Source: Laterigemmans sp052161645
Lineage (GTDB): Bacteria; Planctomycetota; Planctomycetia; Pirellulales; Pirellulaceae
Assembly (NCBI GenBank): GCA_052161645.1
Contig: CP197414.1
Direction: 5' to 3' (one strand)
DNA: 64,000 nucleotides
Shown one piece after another: positions 32,827 to 42,272 of the stretch (its first letter is position 1; each line of letters opens with the position of its first letter). Under the pieces are notes generated by a model. The model did not search any database, was not told where the DNA came from, and saw nothing but the letters and a program-made list of their open reading frames with translations. The position numbers and the translations under genes are program-made.

Positions 32827-35800
32827 TTATCCCAACAACAACTGCAAGTCTTCCGAGGTTAAGTTACGGATCAAGCTGCTGTTGCCTGAGACAATCGACT
32901 CGGCCAGTTCGCGCTTCGACGCTTGCAACTCTAGAATTTTCTCTTCGACGGTCCCCTTGGTAATCATCCGGTAAGCGAACACGTTGTTTTCTTGGCCCAT
33001 GCGGTGCGCGCGATCAATCGCCTGAGCCTCCGTCGCCGGATTCCACCAGGGATCGAGGATGTAAACGTAATCGGCAGCCGTTAGATTCAAGCCGTGGCCG
33101 CCAGCTTTGAGGCTGATCAAAAACAACTGGCATGACGCATCATTTTGAAAACGTGCCACGCGTGCCTTGCGATTGCTGGTCTTACCATCCAGATACTCGA
33201 AGGGCACCTTGCGCTTTTTAAGGTCCTTCTGTAACAAAGCTAACAACGATGTGAACTGTGAGAAAACAAGCACCTTGTGCCCCTCCTCCATCACCTCGGT
33301 GATCTGCTCCAGCAGCAGGTCCAACTTCGCCCCGCGAGCCCCCTGCTTGGCGTTAACTAGTCTACCGTCACAAGCCGCTTGTCGCAGTCGCAGCAGCGCT
33401 TCCAAGACGTGAATTTTGGCACGCTGGATGCCAAGTTGCCGAACCGTATCATCCAATTTGAGACGATAATGCTCACGCAATTCATTGTATTGTCGCGTCT
33501 GTTTGGCGCTCATCTCGCAATATAAAGTGCGTTCCGTCTTCTCGGGCAAATCCTTCAACACTTCACGCTTGGTCCGCCGCAAAATGAAGGGACGGAGCGT
33601 TTGCGAAAGTTGCTGCAGCACCTCCGGTTCACAATCAGCCCGGTTGAAGGCGGCAAACGCCGAACTGTGGCCTAACAGTCCGGGGTTCAGAAAACGAAAC
33701 TGTGACCACAGATCGCCGAGGTGGTTTTCAATCGGCGTGCCGGTCATTGCCAGGCGGTGATCGGCTTTCAGTGCAAAACAAGATTTTGCGGAGAATGTCT
33801 TGGGGTTCTTGATTGCCTGCGCTTCGTCCAGAATAGCATAGTCAAACTCCATCGCACCCAACCGCTCGATCTCCTGTCGCAGCGTGCCGTAGGTCGTCAG
33901 CACCACGTCAGCGGTCGCTAATTCGTCAACCCGTTCGTGGCGTTCGGTGCCAGTAAAATCAATCACGTTCAAGCGGGGCGTGAACTTGGCCGCTTCGTCG
34001 ATCCAATTAAATATCAGACTCTTTGGCACCACCACCAGCGATGGCTTGCGAACTTCGTCTTGCTTCAATCTTCGGGCGCGACGTTGCTCCAGCAGAGCCA
34101 GCACCTGAATGGTCTTTCCCAATCCCATATCGTCAGCCAAGCAGCCACCGAAACCAAAAGATTGCAGGAAACCAAACCAACCTAGTCCTTCGCGTTGATA
34201 CTCCCGCAGTTCGCCTTTGAATTGCCGTGGCTCTTTGCCAGGCTTGATCCCATTGAACGCGGCCAATTGTTTGCGCAGGCGGCGGAAGGTGGCGTCCACA
34301 TTGATGCGATCGGCCTGCTCTTGTTCGGCCAGCAGCGAATCGAGAATCATCGCTTGGGCGCGCCCGAAACGCAGCGTGTCGCCCTCTTCGCTGGCCAGCT
34401 CTAGAAATTTGCCAAACCTTTCCACCCATTTCGTCGGCAGCATGCCATGCGAACCGTCGTCCAGCCGCACGAATTTTTCTTTGTTGCGAACCGCTTGCAA
34501 CAGCACCGGCAGTGGCACGATCTGGTCGGCATAAGCAACTCCGCCGGAAAGGTCAAACCAATCGATCCCGCTGGTTACATCCAAAGAAAAACTCCCCGGT
34601 GGGACCAGGGGGCGTCCCTCCGCTTCGACTGTCCAGCCGATGGGTGCGAGTCTCTCGGCGAGAGTCGGTAACGCGGAATACATCACCCCCACGCCGCCAT
34701 GTTCATTTTTGACCAACGTCTCCGAGTCAAGCAATTGCTGGAGTTGAGTCTGTTCGCGCTGAGTGTCACGGTAAAGGATTCGCGAATTATCCGCGTCGTA
34801 GATCCTCTCCGGCGGATCACCTACCGCTGTTTGCCCGTCAAAGTAGCGATAGGCGACGTTGGTGCTCAGCAGGAAAGTGCTCAAATCTTGTGGCATCCGC
34901 TCAGGCCACTTGACCACTAACACCGGTTGCGGCGTGCCGACCTCTTCTTGCAAATTCCATGCGGCGGGCCAAACAATCGCTGGAGTTCGCCTCACGCCCA
35001 GCAGGCTATGAATCAAGCCATCACGCTGGTCAGCCGCAAACGATTGGTCGCCGCTGCTCATCCAGTGTGACAGCCACGGCAGCGCCAGCGGATCAATTTC
35101 ACCGAGCAATCCCGGCAACAGCACCAAGCCCGATTCCCAAGCCCAGGCGACATCGCTGACTGAGAAAGTAGCCTCATCCAGTTGGAACTGAAGAGTCATG
35201 CAGATTTGTTTGTCAGCTGTCTCGTCGATGACCAGTTGCAATGCGAAACCTGTTTCCGCGTAGGTCTCGATCGGAAATGGTTGCGGCTGCACGGCTGGAT
35301 CGACTCGCCAGTACAGGCGTCCCGTCCTGGCAACCTCACGCAGCAACATGGGTGGGCATTTGTCGTTGACTTCAAAACTATGGCTGCTGCTTGGTTGCTG
35401 CTGGTGATGGCTTCGCCAGCCATATCGAAAGCGATAGTCGTCCTCGGAAAAGTCAGGATTGGCAAACAACAGTCGACTGATAATGCTTTGATCGGCTGGG
35501 GAACACGAATTCTGATATCGTTCAAGCTCTCGATGCGTCGCTTGGCGGCTGTTGTACCATCGCGAATCTTCGTCCGCGCTGTCATCGAGCACGATTTGCA
35601 AAGCGGGCCATTCTCCACGTTGACTGGTGAGGTCCAGCAAGTACCGAGGGGTTTTCCCGTTCAGCAACCGCGACTGTTTCTGCAATTGCTTAGCGTAGAT
35701 TCTTTGGACTTGTCGATCCAGCAATTCAAACAAGCTGGGGCCGCTGGTCAGTTGGGTTGGACCGCCGCTGACGCTGGCCGTTTCTGCCGCAATCGATTTG

Positions 35801-36177
35801 TCTGACTTTGCCGTTTCCAGCGATTTTGGCGTTGAATTTTGGCTTACGGCGAGGGTGCGGTTCTGCTCGACTGGTTTTTCTCGACTTGCGTCGGCATCAA
35901 TCTTCCGCAACACGGCCCAAATATGCTTGCAGCACCCTGCTCGCTGAAACTGTGGACAACTGCACGAATAATCGCTCTCGTCGGAGCTCGGATTCCCCAG
36001 TTTGACAACCACGCGATAGGGTTGTTTTCGGGAGCCGATAATTACGGCGGTCGCGACTTGAGCCGCAACATTCAGTCCAAGGATTCGCCCGCTCCTGAAA
36101 TAGGAGTCGCCTCGCGCCCGGTCAACGCTGGAAAAATCATCGGCGTGAGCTTGGCAATAAGAAGCATTTGGCATCAT
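32827..36177 (-). CDS. SNF2-family DNA helicase/translocase with N-terminal SWIM zinc finger
   Basis: A 1116-aa protein. A SWIM zinc finger at residues about 70-90 (SCSCPQFQRAGCCKHIW; CxCx8CxH with C72, C74, C83, H85) is followed by a long bacterial SNF2-associated middle region. The ATPase core then has GGCLADDMGLGKTIQVLALL (motif I), ILDEAQAIKN (motif II, DEAQ), MTGTPIENHLGDLWSQF (III), VLVFSQFTSLLALLQK (IV), LISLKAGGHGLNLTAADYV (V) and DRAHRMGQ (VI). All are intact. This is the common bacterial SWIM-SNF2 architecture of the HepA/RapA group, acting on DNA- or RNA-polymerase-bound complexes. It is monocistronic and convergent with the halogenase-like gene. Confidence 0.95.
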   Translation of the reverse strand: MMPNASYCQAHADDFSSVDRARGDSYFRSGRILGLNVAAQVATAVIIGSRKQPYRVVVKLGNPSSDESDYSCSCPQFQRAGCCKHIWAVLRKIDADASREKPVEQNRTLAVSQNSTPKSLETAKSDKSIAAETASVSGGPTQLTSGPSLFELLDRQVQRIYAKQLQKQSRLLNGKTPRYLLDLTSQRGEWPALQIVLDDSADEDSRWYNSRQATHRELERYQNSCSPADQSIISRLLFANPDFSEDDYRFRYGWRSHHQQQPSSSHSFEVNDKCPPMLLREVARTGRLYWRVDPAVQPQPFPIETYAETGFALQLVIDETADKQICMTLQFQLDEATFSVSDVAWAWESGLVLLPGLLGEIDPLALPWLSHWMSSGDQSFAADQRDGLIHSLLGVRRTPAIVWPAAWNLQEEVGTPQPVLVVKWPERMPQDLSTFLLSTNVAYRYFDGQTAVGDPPERIYDADNSRILYRDTQREQTQLQQLLDSETLVKNEHGGVGVMYSALPTLAERLAPIGWTVEAEGRPLVPPGSFSLDVTSGIDWFDLSGGVAYADQIVPLPVLLQAVRNKEKFVRLDDGSHGMLPTKWVERFGKFLELASEEGDTLRFGRAQAMILDSLLAEQEQADRINVDATFRRLRKQLAAFNGIKPGKEPRQFKGELREYQREGLGWFGFLQSFGFGGCLADDMGLGKTIQVLALLEQRRARRLKQDEVRKPSLVVVPKSLIFNWIDEAAKFTPRLNVIDFTGTERHERVDELATADVVLTTYGTLRQEIERLGAMEFDYAILDEAQAIKNPKTFSAKSCFALKADHRLAMTGTPIENHLGDLWSQFRFLNPGLLGHSSAFAAFNRADCEPEVLQQLSQTLRPFILRRTKREVLKDLPEKTERTLYCEMSAKQTRQYNELREHYRLKLDDTVRQLGIQRAKIHVLEALLRLRQAACDGRLVNAKQGARGAKLDLLLEQITEVMEEGHKVLVFSQFTSLLALLQKDLKKRKVPFEYLDGKTSNRKARVARFQNDASCQLFLISLKAGGHGLNLTAADYVYILDPWWNPATEAQAIDRAHRMGQENNVFAYRMITKGTVEEKILELQASKRELAESIVSGNSSLIRNLTSEDLQLLLG

Positions 36178-36702
36178 TTAGCGTCCTTGCAATCAAAGCG
36201 GGTGAATTTACGAATTCTCTCACGCAATCGCCGATCATCGAGCGGTAGTGGAACCATCGTTTGACAGCAAACCACAGCATAACGCGGGCCAGGCACGATG
36301 TGAAGTTGGCCAGATTGGCCATGGTCGACAGAGCGGCCACTTGGCATGGTTTACTTTTTGCCGTACGACTCCTTCATTGCCGCGTCGATTCTCGGGGCGA
36401 CCGCCTCGCTTGGTCTGGACGGCGGGCAAGCCCATCAGTGCCGTTTCGATCTCCATAATTCTTCGTTGGGATGAAAAGCCATGATGCTTGATACTGGATA
36501 CGAGCGATTTCAAAAAGCGGCTGCCGCGCTCGACGAGTTGGGGAAAGACGCTCCGGCCGCCATTCGCCTTACGGCCGCAACCGAGGAGTTCGATGGCCTT
36601 ATATTGAGCGGGGCCGAGGCTGACGTTCGCCAAGCGATCGAGGAGTTCGGCGTTTGCTACTCCCGCTCGTGGCAGGCTGCGATAAATAGGGAGCAAGACA
36701 GC
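36178..36702. other. Gene-poor spacer with no recognisable coding function
   Basis: Reading frames here on both strands have unusual composition and overlap each other; none resembles a known protein. A small hairpin-like motif (GGCGGGCAAGCCCATC, near 36420) resembles the units of the 38-kb repeat array. It probably holds degraded sequence next to the Uma2 remnants and the promoter of the SNF2 gene at its left end. Confidence 0.4.
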
Positions 36703-36803
36703 ATGACTCATGCCGCCATTACCGAAAGCATCGCCGACCGACTTCAGGAGTTGGGAGGCATTGCCGCAGTCGCTCGGTCGCGGTCTTTACCTCGCCGGTC
36801 GAC
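36703..36803 (+). pseudogene. Uma2-family gene remnant (internal deletion and truncation)
   Basis: The first 20-odd codons (MTHAAITESIADRLQELGG) and the upstream sequence AATAGGGAGCAAGA are nearly identical to the intact Uma2 gene at 37348. At ATTGCCGC (36760-36767) the sequence jumps to the intact gene's 3' part (CAGTCGCTCGGTCGCGG; compare 37852 onward). The jump equals a 439-bp deletion between two ATTGCCGC copies (37405 and 37844 in the intact gene), out of frame. The remnant stops at GTCGAC. Confidence 0.8.
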
Positions 36804-36989
36804 GATCCGGCCGATGAAACATCCCAGTTCTTCATGTTGGCGTCGAGGACTCATCAGTTCCAATTCTCCGCGGTCATACGTCATGCGGGGAACCGAACCC
36901 TCGCGCTGTTCGCAAAGATCCAGGAAGGTTTGCCAAGCGATGTTCCGCAGCAGGGTTCGCTGTTCACCGGCTTGAACCGTGCTTGTCAT
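36798..36989 (-). pseudogene. Second Uma2-family gene remnant (N-terminal part only)
   Basis: On the minus strand an ATG at 36989 starts a 64-residue Uma2-like N-terminus (QRTLLRNIAWQTFLDLCEQR, MTYDRGELELMSPRRQHEEL, GCFIGRIVD). It then runs into the antisense of the other remnant and stops. The catalytic PD-(D/E)xK core is missing. The two remnants share GTCGAC at the join (36798-36803). Confidence 0.75.
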
Positions 36990-37347
36990 GTGATTGCCCT
37001 TCCGTCATGTGGGAAAATGACACCGATGGCTGAAAGCGTCGTTCGTCGGCACGATAGCCCGCGGGTGCGAAGTCGCGAAAGCAGCGGGTACCGTGAGCCA
37101 ACGCCTATCTCGATTTTGCAGTATCGACCCGCGCATTGCATCCTTACCCCCCTGCCGTTCCGCTCAGCCCGTACCAACACCCACTCGGAGCGAAAGGCGA
37201 CAGTAGCATTCACTCTAGACTTTCGGCGGAGCGAAAGGCGACACAGACGTCAGGCCCTGGTAATATCAATAAATCCCTGCCCCCGGCGTCGATGCTGGTA
37301 TAATTTTGAATGACATAGGTTGCACCATCAATAGGGAGCAAGACCAC
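36990..37347. other. Spacer upstream of the intact Uma2 gene
   Basis: It holds no supported gene. It contains a direct repeat CGGAGCGAAAGGCGACA at 37186-37202 and 37227-37243; the second copy forms a small hairpin CTTTCG/CGAAAG at 37220-37237. At its right end are an extended -10 promoter and the Shine-Dalgarno (GGGAGCAAG) of the Uma2 gene. Confidence 0.5.
37296..37304 (+). promoter_or_regulatory. Extended -10 promoter of the Uma2 gene
   Basis: TGGTATAAT is a perfect extended -10 (TGnTATAAT), 43 bp before the ATG at 37348. No good -35 is visible, as expected for extended -10 promoters. The remnant copy at 36703 lacks it. Confidence 0.45.
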
Positions 37348-37998
37348 ATGACTCATGCCGCCATTACCGAAAGCATGGCCGAACGACTTCAGGAGTTGGG
37401 GGGCATTGCCGCTGAGCGTGTGCGCACGACGCCAAATCCTGGAACCGCAAACCTGGACGACTTGATCCGGTTTAATGAGCACGCCAAGCCACTATGCGAA
37501 CTGATTGATAACACGTTAGTGGAGAAAGCCGTGGGATTCGAAGCTTCGGTAGTAGCCGCGACGATTATTCGAATTCTTGGTGAATTTGTAGCACGGCAGC
37601 GACTGGGAATCGTGTCGGGTGCCGACGGGATGTTTCGCTTGCTCGCCAGCTCGGTGCGAGGTCCCGACGTTGCGTTTCTCTCGCGTAATCGTCTTCCCGA
37701 CGGACAGTTTCCCCAATCAGCGTACCCTGCTTTAGCACCGGATCTGGCCGTCGAGGTCCTGAGCCCCGGTAACACGAAAGCGGAAATGATGCGGAAACGG
37801 ATCGAGTACTTTCATTCCGGAGTCCGCTTAGTCTGGATTGTCGATTGCCGCAGTCGCTCAGTCGCGGCCTTTACCTCGCCGGTCGACGTCACGGTCTTTG
37901 ATGAAGAAGCGACGATCACGGGGGGAGATGTGCTGCACGGGTTTGAATGTTTGGTGGCACAGTTCTTCAGCGATCTGAATTCCACCCAACACCAGTGA
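37348..37998 (+). CDS. Uma2-family (DUF820) putative endonuclease
   Basis: The start is placed at the ATG at 37348, preceded by GGGAGCAAG; an upstream in-frame start at 37306 lacks a binding site. The 216-aa product has the Uma2 PD-(D/E)xK-like core: ELIDNTLVEKAVGFEA, GPDVAFLSRNRLPD, PDLAVEVLSPGNTKAEMMRK and VRLVWIVDCRSRSVAAF. Uma2 proteins are restriction-endonuclease-fold proteins, often in many copies in planctomycetes and cyanobacteria; roles are mostly unknown. Two decayed relatives lie just upstream. Confidence 0.85.
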   Translation: MTHAAITESMAERLQELGGIAAERVRTTPNPGTANLDDLIRFNEHAKPLCELIDNTLVEKAVGFEASVVAATIIRILGEFVARQRLGIVSGADGMFRLLASSVRGPDVAFLSRNRLPDGQFPQSAYPALAPDLAVEVLSPGNTKAEMMRKRIEYFHSGVRLVWIVDCRSRSVAAFTSPVDVTVFDEEATITGGDVLHGFECLVAQFFSDLNSTQHQ

Positions 37999-38180
37999 CT
38001 GCAGATGGGTTGCTTAGCCAACACCAGGGGAGCGCAAGGTTTGCAGTTTGTAGCTCGTGAACCTGATTCACCAGATGGGACAAGCCCTTCGGTGTCTGGT
38101 GGTCGGGGTCTGGGGGTTGTTGGTGGTTGTTGTTGGGAGGTTTGCTGGTGTTGGCTACGTTCTAGCCGCTAACCTTTGGC

Positions 38181-38975
38181 TCCGATGGGGCAAGCCCATC
38201 GGCGGCCCGCCCCCAGTCGGCTCGCCCGACTGGAGCGCAAGGTTTGCAGGCTAGACCACCGCCGACGCAAAACCACAGCTCCAAGAAAGCCCGCCCCCAG
38301 TCGGCTTGCCCGACTGGAGCGCAAGGTTCGCAAGCTAGACCACCGCAGCGCGAACCCCAGACGCCCCGCCCCCAGTCGGCTTGCCCGACTGGAGCGCAAG
38401 GTTCACTGGCTAGAAAGCCGCAGCACAAAACCACGGCACCCAGAAAAGCCCGCCCCCAGTCGGCTTGCCCGACTGGAGCGCGAGGTTCGCAAGCTAGACC
38501 CCCGCACCGCAAAACCACTAAACCAAGAAAAGCCCGCCCCCAGTCGGCTCGCCCGACTGGAGCGCAAGGTTCGCAAGCTAGACCACCGCAGCGCAAAACC
38601 ACTACACCCAGAAAAGCCCGCCCCCAGTCGGCTTGCCCGACTGGAACGCGAGGTTCGCAAGCTAGACCCCCGCACCGCAAAACCACTAAACCAAGAAAAG
38701 CCCGCCCCCGGTCGGCTTGCCCGACTGGAGCGCAAGGTTCTCAGGCTAGACCACCGCAGCGCGAAACCCAGACAGCCCGCCCCCAGTCGGCTCGCCCGAC
38801 TGGAGCGCAAGGTTCGCTGGCTAGACCACCGCAGCGCGAACCCCAGACAGCCCGCCCCCGGTCGGCTTGCCCGACTGGAGCGCGAGGTTTGCAGGCTAGA
38901 TCTACCGCAGCGCAAAACCCCAGACATGCAGCCCCCAGTCGGTTCACCCGACTGGAGCGCAAGTTCGACAGGCTA
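38181..38975. repeat. Tandem array of ten 75/84-bp hairpin-containing units
   Basis: The core CAGTCGGCTTGCCCGACTGG recurs with starts at 38214, 38298, 38373, 38457, 38541, 38625, 38709, 38784, 38859 and 38936. Spacings are 84, 75, 84, 84, 84, 84, 75, 75 and 77 bp. Each unit has a 7-bp stem (CAGTCGG/CCGACTG) with a 5-nt loop, then GAGCGCAAGGTTCGCAAGCT and a Pro/Lys-coding spacer. An ancestral-looking unit at 38181-38202 has a different stem (CCGATGG/CCATCGG) around the GCAAG loop. Several frames stay open through the array because periods of 75 and 84 are multiples of three. One would encode RLARLERKVRKLD repeats, but no start signal or homology supports a gene. Confidence 0.85.
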
Positions 38976-39319
38976 GCTCGCGATCTCACGTTAGAGAAGC
39001 GAAGACCTTACCGCCCCAGTGATTGGCGAAATTGGCAGATTAGCGACGTTTCACCGATCTCGAAGCGTTTGGACAAAACGGTGTCAATCATCGCAGCAGT
39101 CAATCCCGGCAACTGAACACTCTCGTCGATTGCTTAGTACTCCATGTCGACGAGCGACAGCATTTTAATGATACGCTTGCTAACTCACTTGCTCTCTACG
39201 GTCTGAGGCTACCATTGGCATGTCAAACCTTGGCATTCGAGGAAGGGAGGAAAACCAACGTGCGGATGCGTTGATTTCTCCGATTTACCGCTTCTTGCCA
39301 GGAATGAAAAAATCAATAG
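38976..39319. other. Spacer after the repeat array
   Basis: I see no gene, repeat or clear signal in this 344-bp stretch. It separates the array from the convergent TadE-like gene. Confidence 0.4.
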
Positions 39320-41002
39320 CTAGTCTCCGACACGCTCAAAAGTGACCCAGTTCGTCTCGCGTTCACCTGACAAACGAACAGCGTAGGAAGGCGGTGATGT
39401 AGGTTGGTCGATAAACACGCGAACCTGCAGAACGTCACCCGCTTCGGCCGTGATGAGTGCGTCGCCTGCCACTAAGATTGAATCGGTGTTGTTGGGAGGC
39501 ATACTTTGAAACAGAGTGACATCGTGGGAAGCGATCAAGTGTCTGTACTCACCGTTCAGATAAAGTCTTAGTTGCAGATTATGATCTTCCTCCCAGGGCG
39601 AACCATCAGTTTCAAGCTCTGCGGAAACCGATACACGCCACACGCCACCGTCGTTGGGTTGCAACCAAAGCACATGCCTGACAAAATCGTTACTAGGGTC
39701 AGATGGGGACGGGTCCATGGAATCGATGAGCGTGTCATCAACAATGAAGCGTCGTCGCACCTCGGCTGCTCGGTCAATAACCTGCTGGTCAAACCTCAGG
39801 GCCTGGTCATTGTGTACTTCTTCGTAGTTCGCGAAGGGCGAGATAGCTGTGTCTGTGGGATTGTGAACATTTGTAGGTTCAGCTTCCAAATCCCCGGGAG
39901 TTCCGTCTTCCTCATATTCGTATTTAACAAAGATCGGGTTGAGAGACGCACCCGTTCGGAACAACGAACTAGTCTCAAACACCGCACGGAACGGACGGAC
40001 CTTCGCAAAGAATGCAACGAGTTCTCCACCCACTACTTCCTGGGAGAATCCGAAACTCTCTCCCAAACCAAACTCACCTCGTGAGGGCGATGCTCCGTAG
40101 AGAGGATTAAAGGAGGTCGCGGGTGCCAAGACATATCCGTCCGGCGGGTCGCCAATAGCTGCGTCAACTGCATCATCGTCCGCAACGACAGGGATTTGGC
40201 TTCTAATGTTACCGTTTACGTCTTTTGTCACCTCAATGTTCATCATCGAGGCTGGTTGAGACGGGTGAAACATAATTACGCGAAAGTGAAAACCATCGCC
40301 ATCTGGTTCTTTTCCGATCACAACGGGTGCGACCCAGTCTTGTGATACTGGATAAAATTCCGTCGGATTAGTTGAGGTAACATGGAACGTTCTCTCAATG
40401 CCGCTGACTCCCTCTGGTCCAGGGAGAAGCGGAATCACAACGGTCCGAGTTGGAGGATCGACGTTTTCATTCATGACAACCGCACCAGGGAATCGATAAC
40501 CACCCTGCTCATCCTGACCCGCTATCTCTAGGTCTGGATCAAACACATACTGTCCCAATAAAGATTGATTGATCACCGGAAGGTCCAAGTCCAGCCGGTT
40601 GGACCAGTCGTCACGAGAAAGGATCAATCGACTCTCATCGTATAGTCGGCGATCAGGTTCGTCTTGATCGAACGAGTACTCATTCAAGAAACGATAGACC
40701 TGACGTGCCGTGATGTCTTCGAAATCATTTGTGTTTGGGTCAAGATAGTCCGGGTCCAGAGCATCGCCGAAATGGTCAAAGAAGTTCTTTTTAATAAAAA
40801 CCTCATGTCCATCCAACAATCTCCCCGCACTTTCAGTTGCGATATTATTTTGAAACGAACCTAGGCCCATGACGATGATCCCCAGGAACCCAGCCAGCAT
40901 TGCGGTCAGCACGAAGCTGATGATGGCAAACTCGATCAGCGCTTGACCGTCTCGTTTCTTGCGAGTCGTTTGAGTTCTTGATTTTCCGTTCACGATTGAC
41001 AT
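39320..41002 (-). CDS. TadE-like pseudopilin-type protein with a very large C-terminal domain
   Basis: The ATG at 41002 gives 560 aa; the frame extends to a TTG at 41068 that abuts the upstream stop, so the longer form (582 aa) is possible. Near the N-terminus, a basic stretch, then GQALIEFAIISFVLTAMLAG and FLGIIVMGLGSFQNN, is the TadE/TadG-type membrane helix. Ordinary TadE proteins are about 150-200 aa; here about 480 residues of Asp/Pro-rich extracellular sequence follow (RTVVIPLLPGPEGVSGIERT, GVWRVSVSAELETDGSPWEE), probably beta-rich. It may be a minor pilin or tip protein for the Tad system at 59-64 kb, though it is unlinked. Confidence 0.75.
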   Translation of the reverse strand: MSIVNGKSRTQTTRKKRDGQALIEFAIISFVLTAMLAGFLGIIVMGLGSFQNNIATESAGRLLDGHEVFIKKNFFDHFGDALDPDYLDPNTNDFEDITARQVYRFLNEYSFDQDEPDRRLYDESRLILSRDDWSNRLDLDLPVINQSLLGQYVFDPDLEIAGQDEQGGYRFPGAVVMNENVDPPTRTVVIPLLPGPEGVSGIERTFHVTSTNPTEFYPVSQDWVAPVVIGKEPDGDGFHFRVIMFHPSQPASMMNIEVTKDVNGNIRSQIPVVADDDAVDAAIGDPPDGYVLAPATSFNPLYGASPSRGEFGLGESFGFSQEVVGGELVAFFAKVRPFRAVFETSSLFRTGASLNPIFVKYEYEEDGTPGDLEAEPTNVHNPTDTAISPFANYEEVHNDQALRFDQQVIDRAAEVRRRFIVDDTLIDSMDPSPSDPSNDFVRHVLWLQPNDGGVWRVSVSAELETDGSPWEEDHNLQLRLYLNGEYRHLIASHDVTLFQSMPPNNTDSILVAGDALITAEAGDVLQVRVFIDQPTSPPSYAVRLSGERETNWVTFERVGD

Positions 41003-41068
41003 CCGGATTGGTTTCAGTGGCAACTTTAAATGCAACTCAATTGTACTCTCGTGCGGTGGCGGCTTCAA

Positions 41069-41545
41069 TCACCAACTCGTCGCTTCCGATCTTTGGTCAT
41101 CGAGGATCTCGAAGCCTAATTTCGCTTGAACTTCCGTGATTTTCTCGACGATCGTCTTGTAGTCGCGATGCTTTTCGGTGACCGTTATCTGCGCCAAACG
41201 GGAATCGGTGGCGATGAAGGTTTTGCCACGCCGATGAATCACCTGCACCACGCGGTCCCAAGACACATCGATGAACTGTACCAGGTCGCGGTAGACGATC
41301 CCGTCAGCGCGAAGGATAATCCGGGCACGATGCCGGATAAAGACCGACGCGATGAGCAACAACATGAAGGTTGGGATTGAGACCACCAGCGGCTGGACCC
41401 CAAAATTCCGCACCACAAAAAAGTCAAAACAGAGTGCCAAGCAAAGCGTTGCCGAAAACCAACGCCGCAAGCGGAACCGAACGTGCCCCCGAGGAACGCT
41501 GGTTGCCTGAGGAGCTTGATAAGGATTCGCGCGACCACTTTCCAT
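41069..41545 (-). CDS. Small membrane protein with NPYQAP N-terminus and PH-like domain
   Basis: A 158-aa protein starting with an ATG preceded by AGAGGA. The N-terminus MESGRANPYQAPQA carries the NPYQAP motif common in planctomycete small membrane proteins. Two helices follow (WFSATLCLALCFDFFVVRNF and PLVVSIPTFMLLLIASVF). A cytoplasmic beta-rich domain then resembles bacterial PH domains (RIILRADGIVYRDLVQF, WDRVVQVIHRRGKTFIATDS). The TadE-like gene starts immediately after its stop, so the two are probably co-transcribed. Function unknown. Confidence 0.75.
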   Translation of the reverse strand: MESGRANPYQAPQATSVPRGHVRFRLRRWFSATLCLALCFDFFVVRNFGVQPLVVSIPTFMLLLIASVFIRHRARIILRADGIVYRDLVQFIDVSWDRVVQVIHRRGKTFIATDSRLAQITVTEKHRDYKTIVEKITEVQAKLGFEILDDQRSEATSW

Positions 41546-42044
41546 TGACGATGATCCTCTTTAAGCGGCAGAAATGAGGCACGACACCCTACGCCACTCC
41601 CCCGAGTGGTTTATCCACAGATAGCCATCCCAGGTGACGGTCAGCAGGCGAAGTGTACCGCACGATCTTACCTTAGCGATTATCTTTACTCCATTAGTCG
41701 ATCGTAACGGAGTAGTAACGCCGCGAAAGCACCTTCTTGGGAACAAGTGGTCGATCAAACACAAGCTATTGGTCCATCGCAGAACCTGCGAGTTTAAAGA
41801 ACGACATCTCGAACACCTCTCTGGCGGCTTGCCGCAGCCGAAGAGACTGGGCGATATGCCAAGAACTATCGCAAATCGTATGCATCTGTTACCATGGTAC
41901 AAACTAATCAAGGGACAAATCAAGTAAGTGGCCCTGCCGATTCAGCGGCTTTTGGGGGCGTTACGTTTGTTTGCATGCCCCGGAATAGCGCCCCGCAGTA
42001 AACTCCCAACAGTCGCTTAGCCATCAAACCGTCGGCCATCAGGC
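41546..42044. other. Gene-poor spacer
   Basis: Short frames exist on both strands but none has a plausible start, composition or similarity. Nothing else stands out. Confidence 0.4.
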
Positions 42045-42272
42045 ATGCTCCGATTTCTACACCGTCGAATCATCCGTGCTCTTCACTCGCTTCAGAAGCA
42101 GCCACCATCGCCACCGCAACTGATGGGCTGCCATCTTGAGTCGGCACAATTGTTGATTGACCGCCAGCAATTGCTGCAGAGGCTCCCCACCGGGGGCGTT
42201 GTAATGGAATGCGGCGTCGACGAAGGCCATCTCTCGCGACAAATTCTGCAGATCACTCAACCGCGGCACTTG
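42045..42272 (+). pseudogene. Truncated class I SAM-dependent methyltransferase fragment
   Basis: An ATG at 42045 starts a segment ending in LLIDRQQLLQRLPTGGVVME then CGVDEGHLSRQILQITQPRH. This is the N-terminal helix and SAM-binding motif I (E-CGVDEG) of a methyltransferase type frequent in polysaccharide loci. After QPRHL the sequence changes abruptly into the 3' end of the minus-strand gene at 42257, so about two thirds of the enzyme is missing. Confidence 0.65.

Noticed and set aside
36235..36975. Overlapping frames of 158 and 164 codons on opposite strands near the Uma2 remnants
   Set aside because: They run across the remnant joins and have no similarity or start signals; treated as degraded spacer.
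38181..38975. Regularly spaced direct repeats that look like a CRISPR array
   Set aside because: The spacers between the cores are themselves repeats of each other, unit length alternates between 75 and 84 bp, and no cas gene is near.
38176..38976. 266-codon frame through the hairpin array (and similar long frames in other frames and on the other strand)
   Set aside because: The frames stay open only because repeat periods are multiples of three. There is no ribosome-binding site, start signal or recognised domain.
41561..41927. Frames of about 100-120 codons on both strands in the spacer at 41.6 kb
   Set aside because: They overlap each other, lack ribosome-binding sites and resemble nothing recognisable.
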